Shown: piece by piece, positions 1 through 11,164 of the stretch
Layout of the letters: the number at the start of each line of letters is the position of its first letter
How positions within the stretch are numbered: the first letter of the stretch is position 1
Source of the DNA: Pelargonium nanum
Lineage: Eukaryota; Streptophyta; Magnoliopsida; Geraniales; Geraniaceae
DNA: 26,595 nucleotides
Reading direction: 5' to 3'
Assembly: GCA_036897485.1 (NCBI GenBank)
Contig: JAYMTF010001070.1
Span: forward strand, 1 to 26,595
Program-made: the position numbers and the translations under genes
The notes under the pieces: generated by a model
Seen by the model: only the letters and a program-made list of their open reading frames with translations
Told to the model about the DNA's origin: nothing
The model's database searches: none

Positions 1-788
1 TAAGCCAAAAATTATTTGGCTCATATTCCATTTACTCTTAAGATTATTTTGTAGCTACAATAGTAGTAATTGTCACAACATATATATAATTCAAATCATA
101 ATCTTAACAACGAACGACATCAAAAATGAAACAAAATTGAAAGCCTATATAAGATGTCCAAAATACTTTCTAAACAATTTTATTTGAAATGACGCACGTC
201 GTATCAATTTTGACTGCAAAACCGTTTTGCTGCAAGAAAGAGGATTGTTACATGTACTTACATGCATGTAGGCTGATGTGTCGCATTCTCAACCATAAAA
301 TCATTCTTTCTCTCTCCAAAACTTGTACAAGTCCCACCACATTCCCTTTCAATGCAGAAGACATATATGATTGTGATTGCGTCACGTCAGTTTACATGCA
401 CGTAGTTACATGCAGTAATTATTTTCGTTGTTGCAAACCCGTTTTGTGTGGATCGATTAAATTTTAGTTGGTATTTTTCTTTAAAAACAAATATTATTGT
501 GAGGGTAAAGTGAAAATAATTATGGAAAATTTGTGACCATAAAAAGCTGTAAAAAGTAAAAAAAAAATGACCATGTGCTTTGTTTGATTCACATTGCCAT
601 GTTACTGTTACTCCATACCCACGCGCGCAGCCCTTAGCGCGTGTAAGACACGGGTCAAATCAAGCCGCACAACACAGACCAAACACGCGCCAAACATAGA
701 TTCATTGTACATTCCAATAGAATTTAGAAACTCGAGGAGAATCTTTGTGTTGCTCAAAAAATTGCCAAACAGACCCTTATAATTAACT
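1..788. other. Upstream intergenic DNA, no gene seen
   Basis: The region is AT-rich and its short open frames show no domain or splice structure. The visible motifs are an RY-type CATGCATG near 260, an ACGT-core TCACGTCA near 381-388, and the CGCG cluster listed separately. Confidence 0.5.
620..691. promoter_or_regulatory. Cluster of CGCG boxes with a 7-bp inverted repeat
   Basis: CACGCGC (620-626) and GCGCGTG (637-643) form a perfect inverted repeat with a 10-base spacer, and a further ACGCGC lies at 685-690. CGCG cores of this type are binding sites of CAMTA calmodulin-binding factors in plants. The cluster stands out because the surrounding DNA is AT-rich. Function for the gene 1.5 kb downstream is only inferred. 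Confidence 0.3.
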
Positions 789-888
789 CCTTAAACCTCA
801 AATTTACCATGTTTTTTTCACTAGAATTTTTTTAGGTAGAAACAAAGGTTAATTTGATTGGGTGGAGCCAAACAAATGTGGGTCCCAA
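789..888 (+). repeat. Upstream copy of a duplicated promoter block
   Basis: This block shares with 1731-1841 the ordered landmarks CCTTAAACCT(C/T)AAATTTACCA, then a TTTGATTGG(G/A)TG(G/A)A motif, then GTGGGTCCCA. The spacing differs only by small indels. It is a direct repeat about 0.94 kb apart, the downstream copy lying just 5' of the TATA box. Confidence 0.75.
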
Positions 889-1730
889 TAATTGTGTAAA
901 TTTTGTTTGTTTCAATTTTGATCCCAATTGATAAGATATGTTTTTAACTATGGTGACAATGTCAAATGTTTTCAAATTGACTTCAAATCTTAGAAAATGT
1001 AGTTGTACTAAAATTTGTTATGAGATTTTGCTATTTTCATTGTCGACTCAAATGTGATTTTGTATAGGTTTCATAAAGAATATAACTGTCTTTTGTGCTG
1101 ATCGAACGTTGATGTAAAAATTTTAGTTTTGAGATCAGGTTCATATTGAAGATGACTAATTTGGGATCCAAAAATGATTTGACCCCGTTTAGACTTCAAA
1201 CGTCGGGTTATATATTAAATTTTAAATTTTAGTGTAAAGTATGTGCATATTTGTCTAATTCAATATCAACCCAATCCCAACAAAAAACTAGTCAGATAAG
1301 ATTGAATTATTTTAAGTACATGTATATTTTTTCTAGGTTCGTAACCAATTTGCTAACTAGAGTCGCGGGCCAGCTTTGCATACATCATAATTAATACCAA
1401 TTTTATAAAATAAAAACATGGTGAGAGTGCAGGGTAAAATAGTTATTTTGTGAAAATGACATGTTGTGAAATTGTCTAGTATTATGATTGCACGTGTCTA
1501 TTGAAAAATATCATAAACAGTACCTGACATTGGGTCGAATATAATTTTACCTTTTATTCAATAAAAAATAATGTGTCACGTAGTCTCGTAACTTAACAGT
1601 ATAGACCAAGTTGAGACAAAATGAATAAAACTCAACTTATTTGAGTTCAAAATTGAACTAAAATAATCATTTGAAATACTTTCCCTCAAAACTTTCACTG
1701 ATTTTTTTGGCACTCTCAAAACTAAAGAGT
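889..1730. other. AT-rich upstream DNA between the duplicated promoter blocks
   Basis: No coding frame, RNA gene or clear element was seen. The stretch lies between the two copies of the promoter block (789-888 and 1731-1841), so it may have been carried within, or inserted during, the duplication. Confidence 0.45.
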
Positions 1731-2175
1731 CCTTAAACCTTAAATTTACCACATTTCTCACTACCAAAATTCGAGATAATTAAGGAGAAAAACACAGGTT
1801 AAAATGAATTTGATTGGATGAAGCCAAAAGTGTGGGTCCCAAGATGGTCCAAGGTGGGTCCACACTCACTCTCACACCACCCATCGTTGAGTGTTTATAA
1901 GCAGCCAGCTGCATCAAAGCACCTTCATTATTGTGCAACAATTTTCCTTCCCATTTTCTCGAGAAAATCACACAGCTTAGTGAGAAAAGAAAAGAAAAAG
2001 GTTCAAAGGCAGTAAAGACAGAACCAGCTGTTGGTTTCCATACAAGTATAGAATAAAGTGTACAAAAAGAGGAAAGAGAATAACAAAAAGGCCACTCCTT
2101 TGAGAACCCAAAAACCCAATTAGAGGGTTCATTTCAATTTCTTTACTTGATTTTTGTGTTTAGCTTGTGCTTGGC
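1731..2175 (+). promoter_or_regulatory. Core promoter and 5' leader of the beta-galactosidase gene
   Basis: A TATA-like TTTATAAG sits at about 1894-1901, about 280 bp before the start codon, so transcription probably begins near 1925-1935 with a leader of roughly 240 bases. Upstream, GTGGGTCC-type elements (1832-1839 and 1854-1861) fit the TCP-factor consensus GTGGGNCC. The stretch 1731-1841 is a diverged copy of 789-888. The TATA assignment is from motif and position only. Confidence 0.55.
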
Positions 2176-5100
2176 ATGGCCATGGCTTCCAAGCTTGGAA
2201 TGTGGAATGTGGTGGTTCTGGTGCTGTTTTGTTCATGGTTTGGTTCTGTTTCAGCTTCTGTGTCTTATGATAGCAAAGCCATTACCATCAATGGCCAGAG
2301 GAGGATCCTCATTTCTGGGTCCATTCACTACCCAAGAAGCACTCCTGAGGTACTCAACAGCCAAATGTGCTTCATGGGCACAGCTAAAAATTTGATTTTT
2401 TTTTTCTAATTTTTTTTTTCTGGTTTAGGTCTCATGGGTTTTAATTTTTTTGGTTTCTGAATAATGGGTTTGGTGCAGATGTGGCCAGATCTTATTGAGA
2501 AGGCCAAGGAAGGAGGCTTGGATGTGATTCAGACCTATGTTTTCTGGAATGGGCATGAGCCTTCTCCTGGAAAAGTAAGTGAAAAATATTCACTTTTTTA
2601 TTTTATTTACCTTTTAAAGTGTTTATTAATATATGTTTTTTCAATTTGTAGTACTATTTTGAGGAAAGGTATGATCTGGTGAAATTCATCAAGCTGGTGC
2701 ACCAAGCTGGTCTCTATGTTCACCTCAGGATTGGTCCTTATGTTTGTGCTGAGTGGAACTTTGGGTAAGTTCTAGAATATGCTCATGAAAATTTCTCAAT
2801 TTGTTCTTGAGGTTTTGCAATTTAAAGCAAAATTCTCCACTTTGTTTCAGGGGATTTCCTGTTTGGCTCAAGTACATTCCTGGTATCAATTTCAGAACAG
2901 ATAATGGACCTTTCAAGGTATGCTGTTTTGATCCTCAAAACTGAGGTTTCCTCTTATATCTCACTGTCTTTCCACTTTTGTCAAGTTTCTAATTTGGTCT
3001 CTTTGTGTTCTCAATTTCTGCAATGAAGTATCAAATGGAAAAATTTACAAGGAAGATTGTTAACATGATGAAAGCAGAGAGGTTGTTTGAGACTCAAGGT
3101 GGTCCAATTATTCTATCCCAGGTAGGCTTTTTATAGTGATTTTTCACTTAACTGCTTTTGGTTATTGAATGTGAAGATGAATTTGATAAATACCCTATAA
3201 TTAGCTCTATTTGCAGATAATTCCTTCTTTTCATTTCAACATGTGAAACTGATGATGATAGATTGATAGTAAGGGTAAATTGAGTAAGTTGACAAAAAAA
3301 ATGGTAGTTCATGTGCCATGCACATGATAAGAGGGTGAAAAGATGTAGGTAAACCTAGTTAACGAAATGAAAAATTGAAAGTATAGAGAGTAAGTTGTCG
3401 TGGAAAAAAAGTACGAGGAGCTATCTGCAATTTGACCCAGAATGAAATAGAGTAATTATATAAACATTTTTCACTATGTTTGTGACAGATTGAAAATGAA
3501 TATGGTCCCATGGAGTATGAGCTTGGTGCACCTGGTAAAGCTTATACCAACTGGGCTGCTGAAATGGCTGTGGGTCTTGGCACTGGTGTCCCATGGGTCA
3601 TGTGCAAGCAAGATGATGCCCCGGACCCTGTTGTAAGTGTAACTTGAACTCTCTTTTATTCCATAAACAATCTTTTACGATATTTCATCGCCTTTTCATG
3701 TCACAATATGGACCCATTGTTGATAGTTTTTGTGTTATTTTCCATCATCTTTAGTGGGGTTGTGTGTTTTCTACTTTCTTGGTCATGGCTGAATAACTAT
3801 ATTCATTCGTTGATTTCTCTTTTATGCGATAAACAAAACAATCTTTTACGATAGTTTGTAGCCTTTTCATGTCACCATCTATATCCATTTTGATAGTTCC
3901 CGTGTTATTTTCCATCATCTTCAGTGGGGTTGTGTGTTCACTACTTGCTTAGTCATGGCTGAAATGACTTATTATACTCTCTTTTATCCAACGAACAATC
4001 TTTTACGAAATTTCTTCTTCACCTTTTCATGTCACAATCGATACCCCTTTTTGATGGTTCTCGTGTTATTTCCATCTTTCTCATAAGTAGGGGTTATTGT
4101 GTGTTCTTCACTTGCTGAAATGAATCATTATTCGTCGTTGCACGTGGCTTTTTTATGTTTCAATTTGTCTTTACACGATTCCCACATGTGCTTTGGGCTT
4201 TTCAAGTTATCGATTTGCACGTGTTTGAGTGGTTTTTGTTATGTCATAACAGATTAACGCTTGCAATGGTTTCTACTGCGATTACTTCTCTCCAAACAAG
4301 AACTATAAGCCCAAGATGTGGACCGAAGCTTGGACTGGATGGTAATTTTGCACGCTTATTGCTTCTATGTTCCCAATTCTATATCCTCTTACCACTGATC
4401 AACTTTTTCTCCACACAAAGGTTTACCGAGTTTGGAGGTCCAGTTCCTTACCGACCAGCTGAAGACTTGGCAATTTCCGTTGCAAGGTTTATACAAAAAG
4501 GAGGATCATTCATTAACTATTACATGGTAACTATACTTTTAGCTGAATATTCCAAAATTCTTGATTCATTTCGACTAAATTGTAATTAATACTTACGTTT
4601 CAGTATCACGGGGGGACAAATTTTGGCCGAACAGCTGGTGGTCCATTCATTGCTACTAGCTATGATTACGACGCTCCACTTGACGAGTATGGTAAGCACA
4701 AAAATTTCGTTCTTTGAATGGTATTGACCTTAATGCTCATGTTTCATTCTTTTCCTCGTACAAAGACTATGATGGCTAAAAAGACAGACTCTTTTGCGCT
4801 TTAGTACTTTTCACAAGAATCTGAAGGATTACGGGTTTAATGTTTTCTTCTATATGCAGGACTAGTAAGACAACCTAAATGGGGACATTTGAAGGATCTG
4901 CATAGAGCAATTAAACTGTGTGAACCGGCTTTAATATCTGGAGACCCCATTGTGACACCACTTGGAAACTATCAAGAGGTGAAATTTAATTTCTTCGCTA
5001 TCTTAACAATAATTTATCGTGTTATAATGTGTTTTGAAACTATGCCTTACTCAGATTCTATCTTTATAGGCTCATGTATTCAAATCAAAGTCTGGAGCTT

Positions 5101-8100
5101 GTGCTGCGTTCCTTGCAAATTACAATCCAAGATCATTTGCAAAGGTGTCTTTTGCCAATATGCATTACAACTTGCCTCCGTGGTCTATCAGTATCCTTCC
5201 CGACTGCAAGAATACGGTTTTCAACACTGCAAGGGTGAGAAAATAAAAATGCTTCTCGTGATTTTCTATAGAAAATTTATACTTAGTTCATCACGTGACA
5301 TACTTTTTTGTGAATCTTGTCACGGGAAGAATCGTTGTGTCTTATTTCACAACATGTTCATATTTAAACACGATCTTGACATGTTTACCATTTCCCGACA
5401 CAGATTGGTGCACAAAGTGCACAGATGAAGATGACTCCTGTACCGGTCCATGGAGGACTCTCTTGGCAGGCGTATAATGAAGAGACGTCTGTGTATGATG
5501 ACAATTCATTCACGACGGTTGGGTTGTTGGAGCAGATTAATACGACAAGAGACGCCTCAGACTACTTGTGGTACATGACAGAGTGAGTAAAACACGAAAA
5601 CCGTACATAATTCTCGTCTTTTGTCTTTGGCACATTGACTGATAAATTTCCCTATCTTTTATTCCCATTCCTGAACAAAAATTCTTATCCTGACGTCTAC
5701 ACGGTTTTCCCATCTTTGATGTACAGCGTTAAGATTGACCCCGATGAGGGATTTTTGAGGACCGGGAAGTATCCAAATCTTCATGTGTCATCAGCTGGAC
5801 ACGCGTTGCATGTTTTCATCAACGGTCAGCTGGAAGGTGGGTAGAGCTTATTATTTGATAAGGTCTATTATTGCAACAACTTATAGTTTGATGGTACTTG
5901 TTCTAGATTTCTTCATATTGACACATTGTTTCCTCATTTTGGTAGGAACCGTCTATGGAAGTCTAGAGTTCCCTAAATTAGCTTTCAATCAAGGTGTGAA
6001 GCTGAGAGCCGGTATCAACAAAATCTCACTTCTAAGCATTGCTGTTGGTCTCCCGGTTTGTCCTCTACCTCTATCTAAAACGTGCATACAATTATATCCA
6101 TTCCATTCACAACCTGATGTTATGTTGCTTATCATCTTAATCAGAATGTCGGTCCACATTTTGAGACGTGGAATGCTGGTGTTCTTGGCCCTGTTACGCT
6201 GAACGGTCTCAACGAGGGAAGGAGAGATTTATCGTGGCAGAAATGGTCTTACAAGGTTTGGTTTTGAGCATTAGGTCGTGTCTTATTGCGTTGCCCTACA
6301 TTCCATGCTAGATAGTCATTTTATTGCTTATTTTCGTCATTAGGTCGGTCTCGAAGGAGAAGCTCTGAGCCTTCACTCGCTCAGCGGGAGTACCTCTGTT
6401 GAATGGGTACAAGGATCCTTGGTTGCTCGCAGGCAAGCGCTAACATGGTACAAGGTAATAACAATAGTCCTCGTAAGCGTTTTTACCTACAAAGAAATTT
6501 GTTGAAAATCTGAAATATACCGCTTAAAGCAATACAAATGTCTTTTTCTTTGTTGCTGTTGTTTAGTTCTTGTTCTTGAATGAGAAACACGAGTTCTCTA
6601 CCGAACGAATTCAAGAATAGCTACTTTGAGGAACATGTTTATAGTCTATCAAGAAGACTATATGTTGAAACTTGAAAACCCGATATATGCTTCTCAAAAC
6701 AATACAAATATTTTCCCTTAGTTTCTGTTTTTTTTAGTTCTCATAGAATGAGAAACATGACATCTCTACCGAACGAACTAAAAGATATAGCAACTTGACA
6801 TGTTTATAGTCTATGAATAAGACCGTACTCTGTACCGAACAAATACAAGAATAGCTACTTTGAGGAACATGTTTATAGTCTGAAAAAGACTGTTGAAACT
6901 TGAAAACCCGATATATGCTTCTCAAAAAAATACAAATATTTTCCCTTCGTTTCTGTTCTTTTAGTTCTTATAGAATGAGAAACATGACATCTCGTCCGAA
7001 CAAACTAAAAGCTATAGCTACTTGACATGTTTATAGTCTATGAATAAGACCGTACGCTGAAAACCTGAAATACGCTTCTCAAAACTATACAAATACTTTT
7101 TCTTTGTTTCAGTTTTTTAAGTTCTTGTTCTAGAATGAGAAACATGAGTTCTCTACCAAACAAACTGGAGAATATATATAGCTACTTGACAAGGAACATG
7201 CTTATAGACATAGTCAATGAAAAATACCATTCTTCCAAATGTTACCATTTGTCTACTAATAGGCTAATAAGGCGTAGAAATTGAAGTTTACGTCTTTTTC
7301 ATGTTCTAGACTACGTTCAGTGCTCCGGCTGGAGACAGACCATTGGCATTAGATATGAACAGCATGGGCAAAGGTCAAATCTGGATCAATGGCCGGGCCG
7401 TCGGGCGCTACTGGCCTGCTTATAAAGCATCTGGCAATTGTGCTCCATGCAACTACGCCGGATCATTTAACGAGAAAAAATGCTTAAGCAATTGTGGAGA
7501 GCCTTCTCAAAGATGGTAAGCGCGGAACTAAAAGAAAATGCTCTGCAGCTATCTTTACGCGTGTTTTAAATTGATGACAAACAATGTTTGTGTCATGTAA
7601 CAGGTACCATGTCCCTCGTTCTTGGCTGAACCCAACGGGAAATCTGTTGGTTGTTTTCGAGGAATGGGGAGGAGATCCTAACGGTATTTCTTTGGTTAGA
7701 AGAGATATAGACAGTGTATGTTCCGATATCTACGAGTGGAAGCGAAATCTCGTGAATTATCAGATGCAAACCTCTGGTAAAGTGAATAAGCCTTTGAGGC
7801 CTAAAGCGCATTTATGGTGTGCTCCCGGGCAGAAAATCTCGTCGATCAAGTTTGCTAGCTTTGGAACTCCCGAAGGAACATGTGGGAGCTATCGCGAGGG
7901 AAGCTGCCATGCCCATAATTCTTATGATGCTTTTGAAAGGGTACGTAAAAATCTTGATTTTAACGTTCCCATTCCCGCTGTAGGAAAGTTCATCGGTTGC
8001 ATTGGAAATTGATATAGATCTCTTAGCTCTCCACTAAATATATGATTTTGTAGATAATGTGTGTAACCTATGCTCCTAACATGATTTAGTTGTCCACCTA

Positions 8101-8532
8101 AAAAAAACGACTTAGTTGTCACCAAGAACACTAGATAGTCCGGTGCACGAGGTTCCCACAACTACGGGGTCTGAGTGTCGTATTTTGTAACACGTGCATG
8201 TAAAGAGACTGAGTCATCACCAAGAACACTAGAAGTGGTCTAGGGCACGAGTCTCTCACCATTGTGGGATTTGGGGAGGGTCATTTATGTACTCGCCCTA
8301 ACCTTTTGTTTTAGCAAAAAAATAGTTGTTTATCGTACTCCAACTCGAGACCTCAAGATCACGAGTATTTTCCCTACCTATCATTGATATTGATTCTCGG
8401 GTTTTTTTTTCCTTCTTGTAGATTTGCATTGGTCAGAACTCGTGTTCGGTAACAGTTGCACCTGAAATGTTCGGAGGAGATCCATGTCCGAGTGTCATGA
8501 AGAAACTATCCGTCGAGGCCATCTGCAGTTGA
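2176..8532 (+). CDS. BGAL1: GH35 beta-galactosidase, BGAL1-like, 19 exons
   Basis: This enzyme would hydrolyse terminal beta-galactosyl residues of wall polysaccharides in the apoplast. Exons: 2176-2349, 2479-2574, 2652-2764, 2851-2917, 3029-3121, 3489-3632, 4253-4341, 4421-4526, 4604-4691, 4860-4978, 5070-5234, 5404-5582, 5727-5836, 5946-6055, 6145-6255, 6344-6454, 7310-7515, 7604-7940, 8422-8532. All introns are GT-AG and all joins keep frame, giving 842 residues; Arabidopsis BGAL1 is about 847. Residues 1-27 look like a signal peptide ending VSA. The GH35 signature [14 protein letters not shown] places the acid/base at Glu185, and TEAWTGW places the nucleophile at Glu254. About 757-842 is a cysteine-rich SUEL/galactose-binding lectin domain ([10 protein letters not shown], then [16 protein letters not shown]). 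The first in-frame ATG is 2176; a second lies at 2182 and the choice does not affect the signal peptide. The best family match is BGAL1 (close to BGAL3), judged from memory of the proteins. Confidence 0.93.
3645..4120 (+). repeat. Three tandem copies inside beta-galactosidase intron 6
   Basis: Each copy contains, in order, ACAATCTTTTACGA, CCTTTTCATGTCAC, GTGTTATTTCCATC and a TAGTGGGGTTGTGTGTT-like end. The first landmark recurs at about 3667, 3838 and 3995, giving units of about 171 and 157 bases. The third copy is the most diverged. The array lies wholly within the intron 3633-4252 and accounts for most of it. Confidence 0.85.
6501..7240 (+). repeat. Four degenerate tandem copies inside beta-galactosidase intron 16
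   Basis: A block beginning TGAAAACC, followed by ATGCTTCTCAAAA, TACAAATA, AATGAGAAACATGA and CATGTTTATAGTCTA, recurs with starts near 6503, 6673, 6901 and 7058. Spacing varies (170, 228 and 157 bases), consistent with unequal duplication and internal deletion. The repeats make this intron (6455-7309, 855 bases) the longest in the gene. Confidence 0.85.
8100..8370 (-). mobile_element. Au-like SINE in antisense orientation in intron 18, tail duplicated
   Basis: Read on the minus strand, 8365-8341 gives a box-B-like segment (GATCTTGAGGTCTCGAGTT), followed by the Au body with AGGGCGAGTACATAAATGACCC and CCCAAATCCCACAATGG, then a GTGCCCTAGACC tail. A second, tail-only copy lies at about 8119-8175 (CCCCGTAGTTGTGGGAAC, then GTGCACCGGAC). 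Both tails end next to the same ACCAAGAACACTAGA string (8119 and 8219). The 5' promoter end looks incomplete. The family is recognised from memory of the Au SINE consensus. Confidence 0.72.
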
Positions 8533-9100
8533 TGAGCTTCAAGATCCGATCAGGTAAACGAAATAAACGAAGTCCCCGATCAAGTTTCTCAGCCTTCAAT
8601 ACATCTTTTCGAGTTCTTCGCCTTTTTCGCTATTTGTTTCGGGTTTTTCATGGGTGAAGTTGTACAAATATACAGCACACCACATGGTTCAAAGCCCACA
8701 TAGGTTGGAAAATATTGTTGCAAATGTAAATAATATATCAGTTATCGAAACCCGAGATGTGACACGAATTGCTCGAGAAATGGCTTGATTGTTATCGTTG
8801 TACCACGATTATATACAGAAGTCGAAAAGGGGAGGGTTTTGTTTATTAGGGCACATTGAGATGTTACCATTTGAGTCCATGTGCAAAAAATGTTTTGCAT
8901 TTTAGAATATGAAAGCTTATGGTTTCTAGTAATTTAATTGTTTTGTACCTTATTTGTGTAGTTTGCTTGAAAAAAAATAAGCAATTTGTTTCATTGCTTT
9001 GTTCTTGTAAGGACTCAAAGATGATATAATATAAAATTTTACTGAATTTTGTCAATTTCCATGTGATTTTTATGATGAGACGGTAGTTCATGCGTGTTGT
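8533..9100 (+). other. 3' untranslated and flanking region of the beta-galactosidase gene
   Basis: An AATAAA lies at 8562-8567, early after the stop codon. AT-rich polyadenylation-like stretches follow near 9020-9045 (ATATAATATAAAATTTT). The exact 3' end cannot be chosen from sequence alone. No other gene is seen. Confidence 0.4.
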
Positions 9101-9203
9101 GTTGAAAGTTGTACGTGTGTTTTACGACTTAACACGAGCATAGTGTGTCCAGTAATCTTGTTGAATGGTTGAATACGATACAAAAAGTGTACCTCTACTC
9201 TTT

Positions 9204-9386
9204 TATGGGCCAATATAAAGAAAATTAAATCAAAAAGCCCAAAATTAAACCAAAATAATGATAGAATTTGGGCCTGTATGTTGTGGGCCCAGAATTAAAC
9301 CAAAATCATAAGAACAGCCCAATAACAAACTACCCTATTATGGGCCAATATTAGGCAAATTGAATACAAAAAGCCCAATAAGAAAC
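9204..9386. promoter_or_regulatory. Dense cluster of TGGGCC/AGCCCA (site II-like) motifs in a small tandem duplication
   Basis: TGGGCC occurs at 9206, 9269, 9284 and 9341, and AGCCCA (TGGGCT on the other strand) at about 9237, 9316 and 9372. A TATGGGCCAATAT...AAAAAGCCCAA unit is repeated with a spacing of 135 bases (from about 9204 and 9339). TGGGCY motifs bind TCP factors and are common in promoters of growth and housekeeping genes. No coding gene starts nearby, so the role is unknown. Confidence 0.5.
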
Positions 9387-10367
9387 TAATTAATAAATAA
9401 TATAATAAGGGACATTAAATACTTGTTTGGTACTACAACTTATTTTTATTAAATACTCATATACAATTAATGAACTACTAAAGGAAAATTGGATTTTCAA
9501 GTACTAATTATTAATTTTTTTGAAAGGATTGGATTGGACAGCTAAATTGATTATATCATCAATTTATTGATATGAATAATCCATACGATAAATAATAGAA
9601 AAAAAATTGTCATGCGGCTTGTTCTTAAGTTATTTTTGTGTGATCGACTTGTAGCACGATTTTTATTCATTTACATTAATACGAAATAAATTAAATTAAA
9701 TTAAATATTTTTTTTGATGAAAACGATTGAACTGACAATATTCTACGAATTTTATAATATTAAATAATACTAGTTAAGATAAACTTGTAAGTAGGGCTAG
9801 GGCTAGGTGGATATAAAAAACAAGTCAAGATATGAAACTTGAAAGAGACATGTTGATAAAATTCTTTAAAAAAAATTAATGCTTGGTCTTAAGTTTCTTA
9901 ACAAAATGATAGCCCCAATTTTGGTTGACTATAGTTTCTTAATTATTACATTTGATCCAATAACAAATAAAGCCACATTACAACATTAAATTAATCAATT
10001 TTGACCAATAAAAATTGGATCATTATTACTTTAAATTGAATAGAATAAAATACCAACCTTAATCAATAACAACTCAAGAGTAGATAATATGAGTTGTTGG
10101 TAACTACTAATTTGACTATTTAACCTTGGATTGATGATCTCATGCTACCTATTTCATCAATATTTTATATGATTATTAATATCATTTTAATATATTGACA
10201 TTGATTGATTTGTGTTCAATGAATTTTAATGAATAAGTAAAATATTTTGTTGGTTTTTTTTAATCTGTGTGTTATTATTATCGTGAGATATATATTTTTG
10301 TATATCATGTTACTTTAAACGATATTCAGTAATAGAAATTTGAAAATTCAATACAGATAGAATGTTA
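9387..10367. other. AT-rich intergenic DNA, no gene seen
   Basis: No coding or RNA gene was recognised. A 9-base inverted pair, TGATCCAAT near 9952 and ATTGGATCA near 10013, could be the ends of a very small decayed MITE, but no target duplication is evident. Confidence 0.4.
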
Positions 10368-10658
10368 TAAATTTACTAATAACTTTTTTTTTTTTTTTTG
10401 TTGATAGACAACGGCCTAAGGAACCTTTACAATAGGTATATACACAAGCTTGAACAAGGAAACAATAGTGTTCAGGAAAGAGACAGAGCCTATTAACCTT
10501 AGCCTAGGGCTTTTGGCACCTTACCGCACCAAAGTGGTCTCCTACACAACCACCACCAAGGATGTGTTGAGTGGGAATCGATCCTGAAACCTCATCCCAC
10601 TCACACAATTAGAATAACCAACTGCGCCACCCTTAGTAGTTAAATTTATTAATAACTT
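10368..10658 (-). mobile_element. Complete tRNA-derived SINE with 18-bp target-site duplication
   Basis: On the minus strand the element starts near 10640, has box A TGGCGCAGTTGG (10629-10618) and box B GGATCGATTCCC (10584-10573), and ends in GTTGTCTATCAAC followed by an A tail (a run of 16 T, 10384-10399, on the plus strand). The flanks TAAATTTACTAATAACTT (10368-10385) and TAAATTTATTAATAACTT (10641-10658) match at 17 of 18 positions, as expected for L1-type target-primed insertion. The body is about 255 bases. Boxes A and B are close to tRNA consensus, so the element may be fairly young. Confidence 0.9.
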
Positions 10659-11150
10659 AGAGATATGAATTAATGAAAATATTAAAATAATAGTTTCACT
10701 TATCCACTAAGAATTGTCAAGTGGAGTGATTCACAATTCTAACATAACATAAAATATAATATAAACTCAAAAGCATGCTTTATTTACATTTTAATTAAAC
10801 CTAATACTTTATTGAGAATCAAGTCTTTAAAGCTTAATTTAATTTGTTTTACACTGCAAGAATTGTGTTGCACACCAAACACATGGCTAATTATTGTGAA
10901 TTATATATGGTTAATTCTACATGAAACTAGTGACATATCATTTCTTCAAAATAAGATAATATTCTCACATTTACTTTTTTTACTAAAAATAATATAAATT
11001 AATAATCCAACAAAGTAGTGTTTTTACATTTTGAAAATATGACACATTGCATATGATTTATATTATTATTGGAAAATTATTTATAGGATTTTTTTATATG
11101 TCTTGACCCCAAAAAAGTCTTCCTGTTTTGTGATTTTAAGTTCATGTGAT
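10659..11150. other. AT-rich intergenic DNA, nothing recognised
   Basis: There are no coherent coding frames, tRNA-like cloverleafs or element ends. The short open frame at 10812-10997 has AT-rich random-looking composition. Confidence 0.4.
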
Positions 11151-11164
11151 GTGATGGGTTGATG

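Noticed and set aside
189-467. 92-codon open frame upstream of the beta-galactosidase
   Set aside because: Composition is irregular, there is no domain or signal, and it lies in the upstream regulatory region. Its cysteines come from repeated CATG/TGCA words.
10570-10640. A stand-alone tRNA gene on the minus strand
   Set aside because: Boxes A and B are present, but the sequence continues into a SINE body with an A tail and flanking duplication, and no full cloverleaf was seen.
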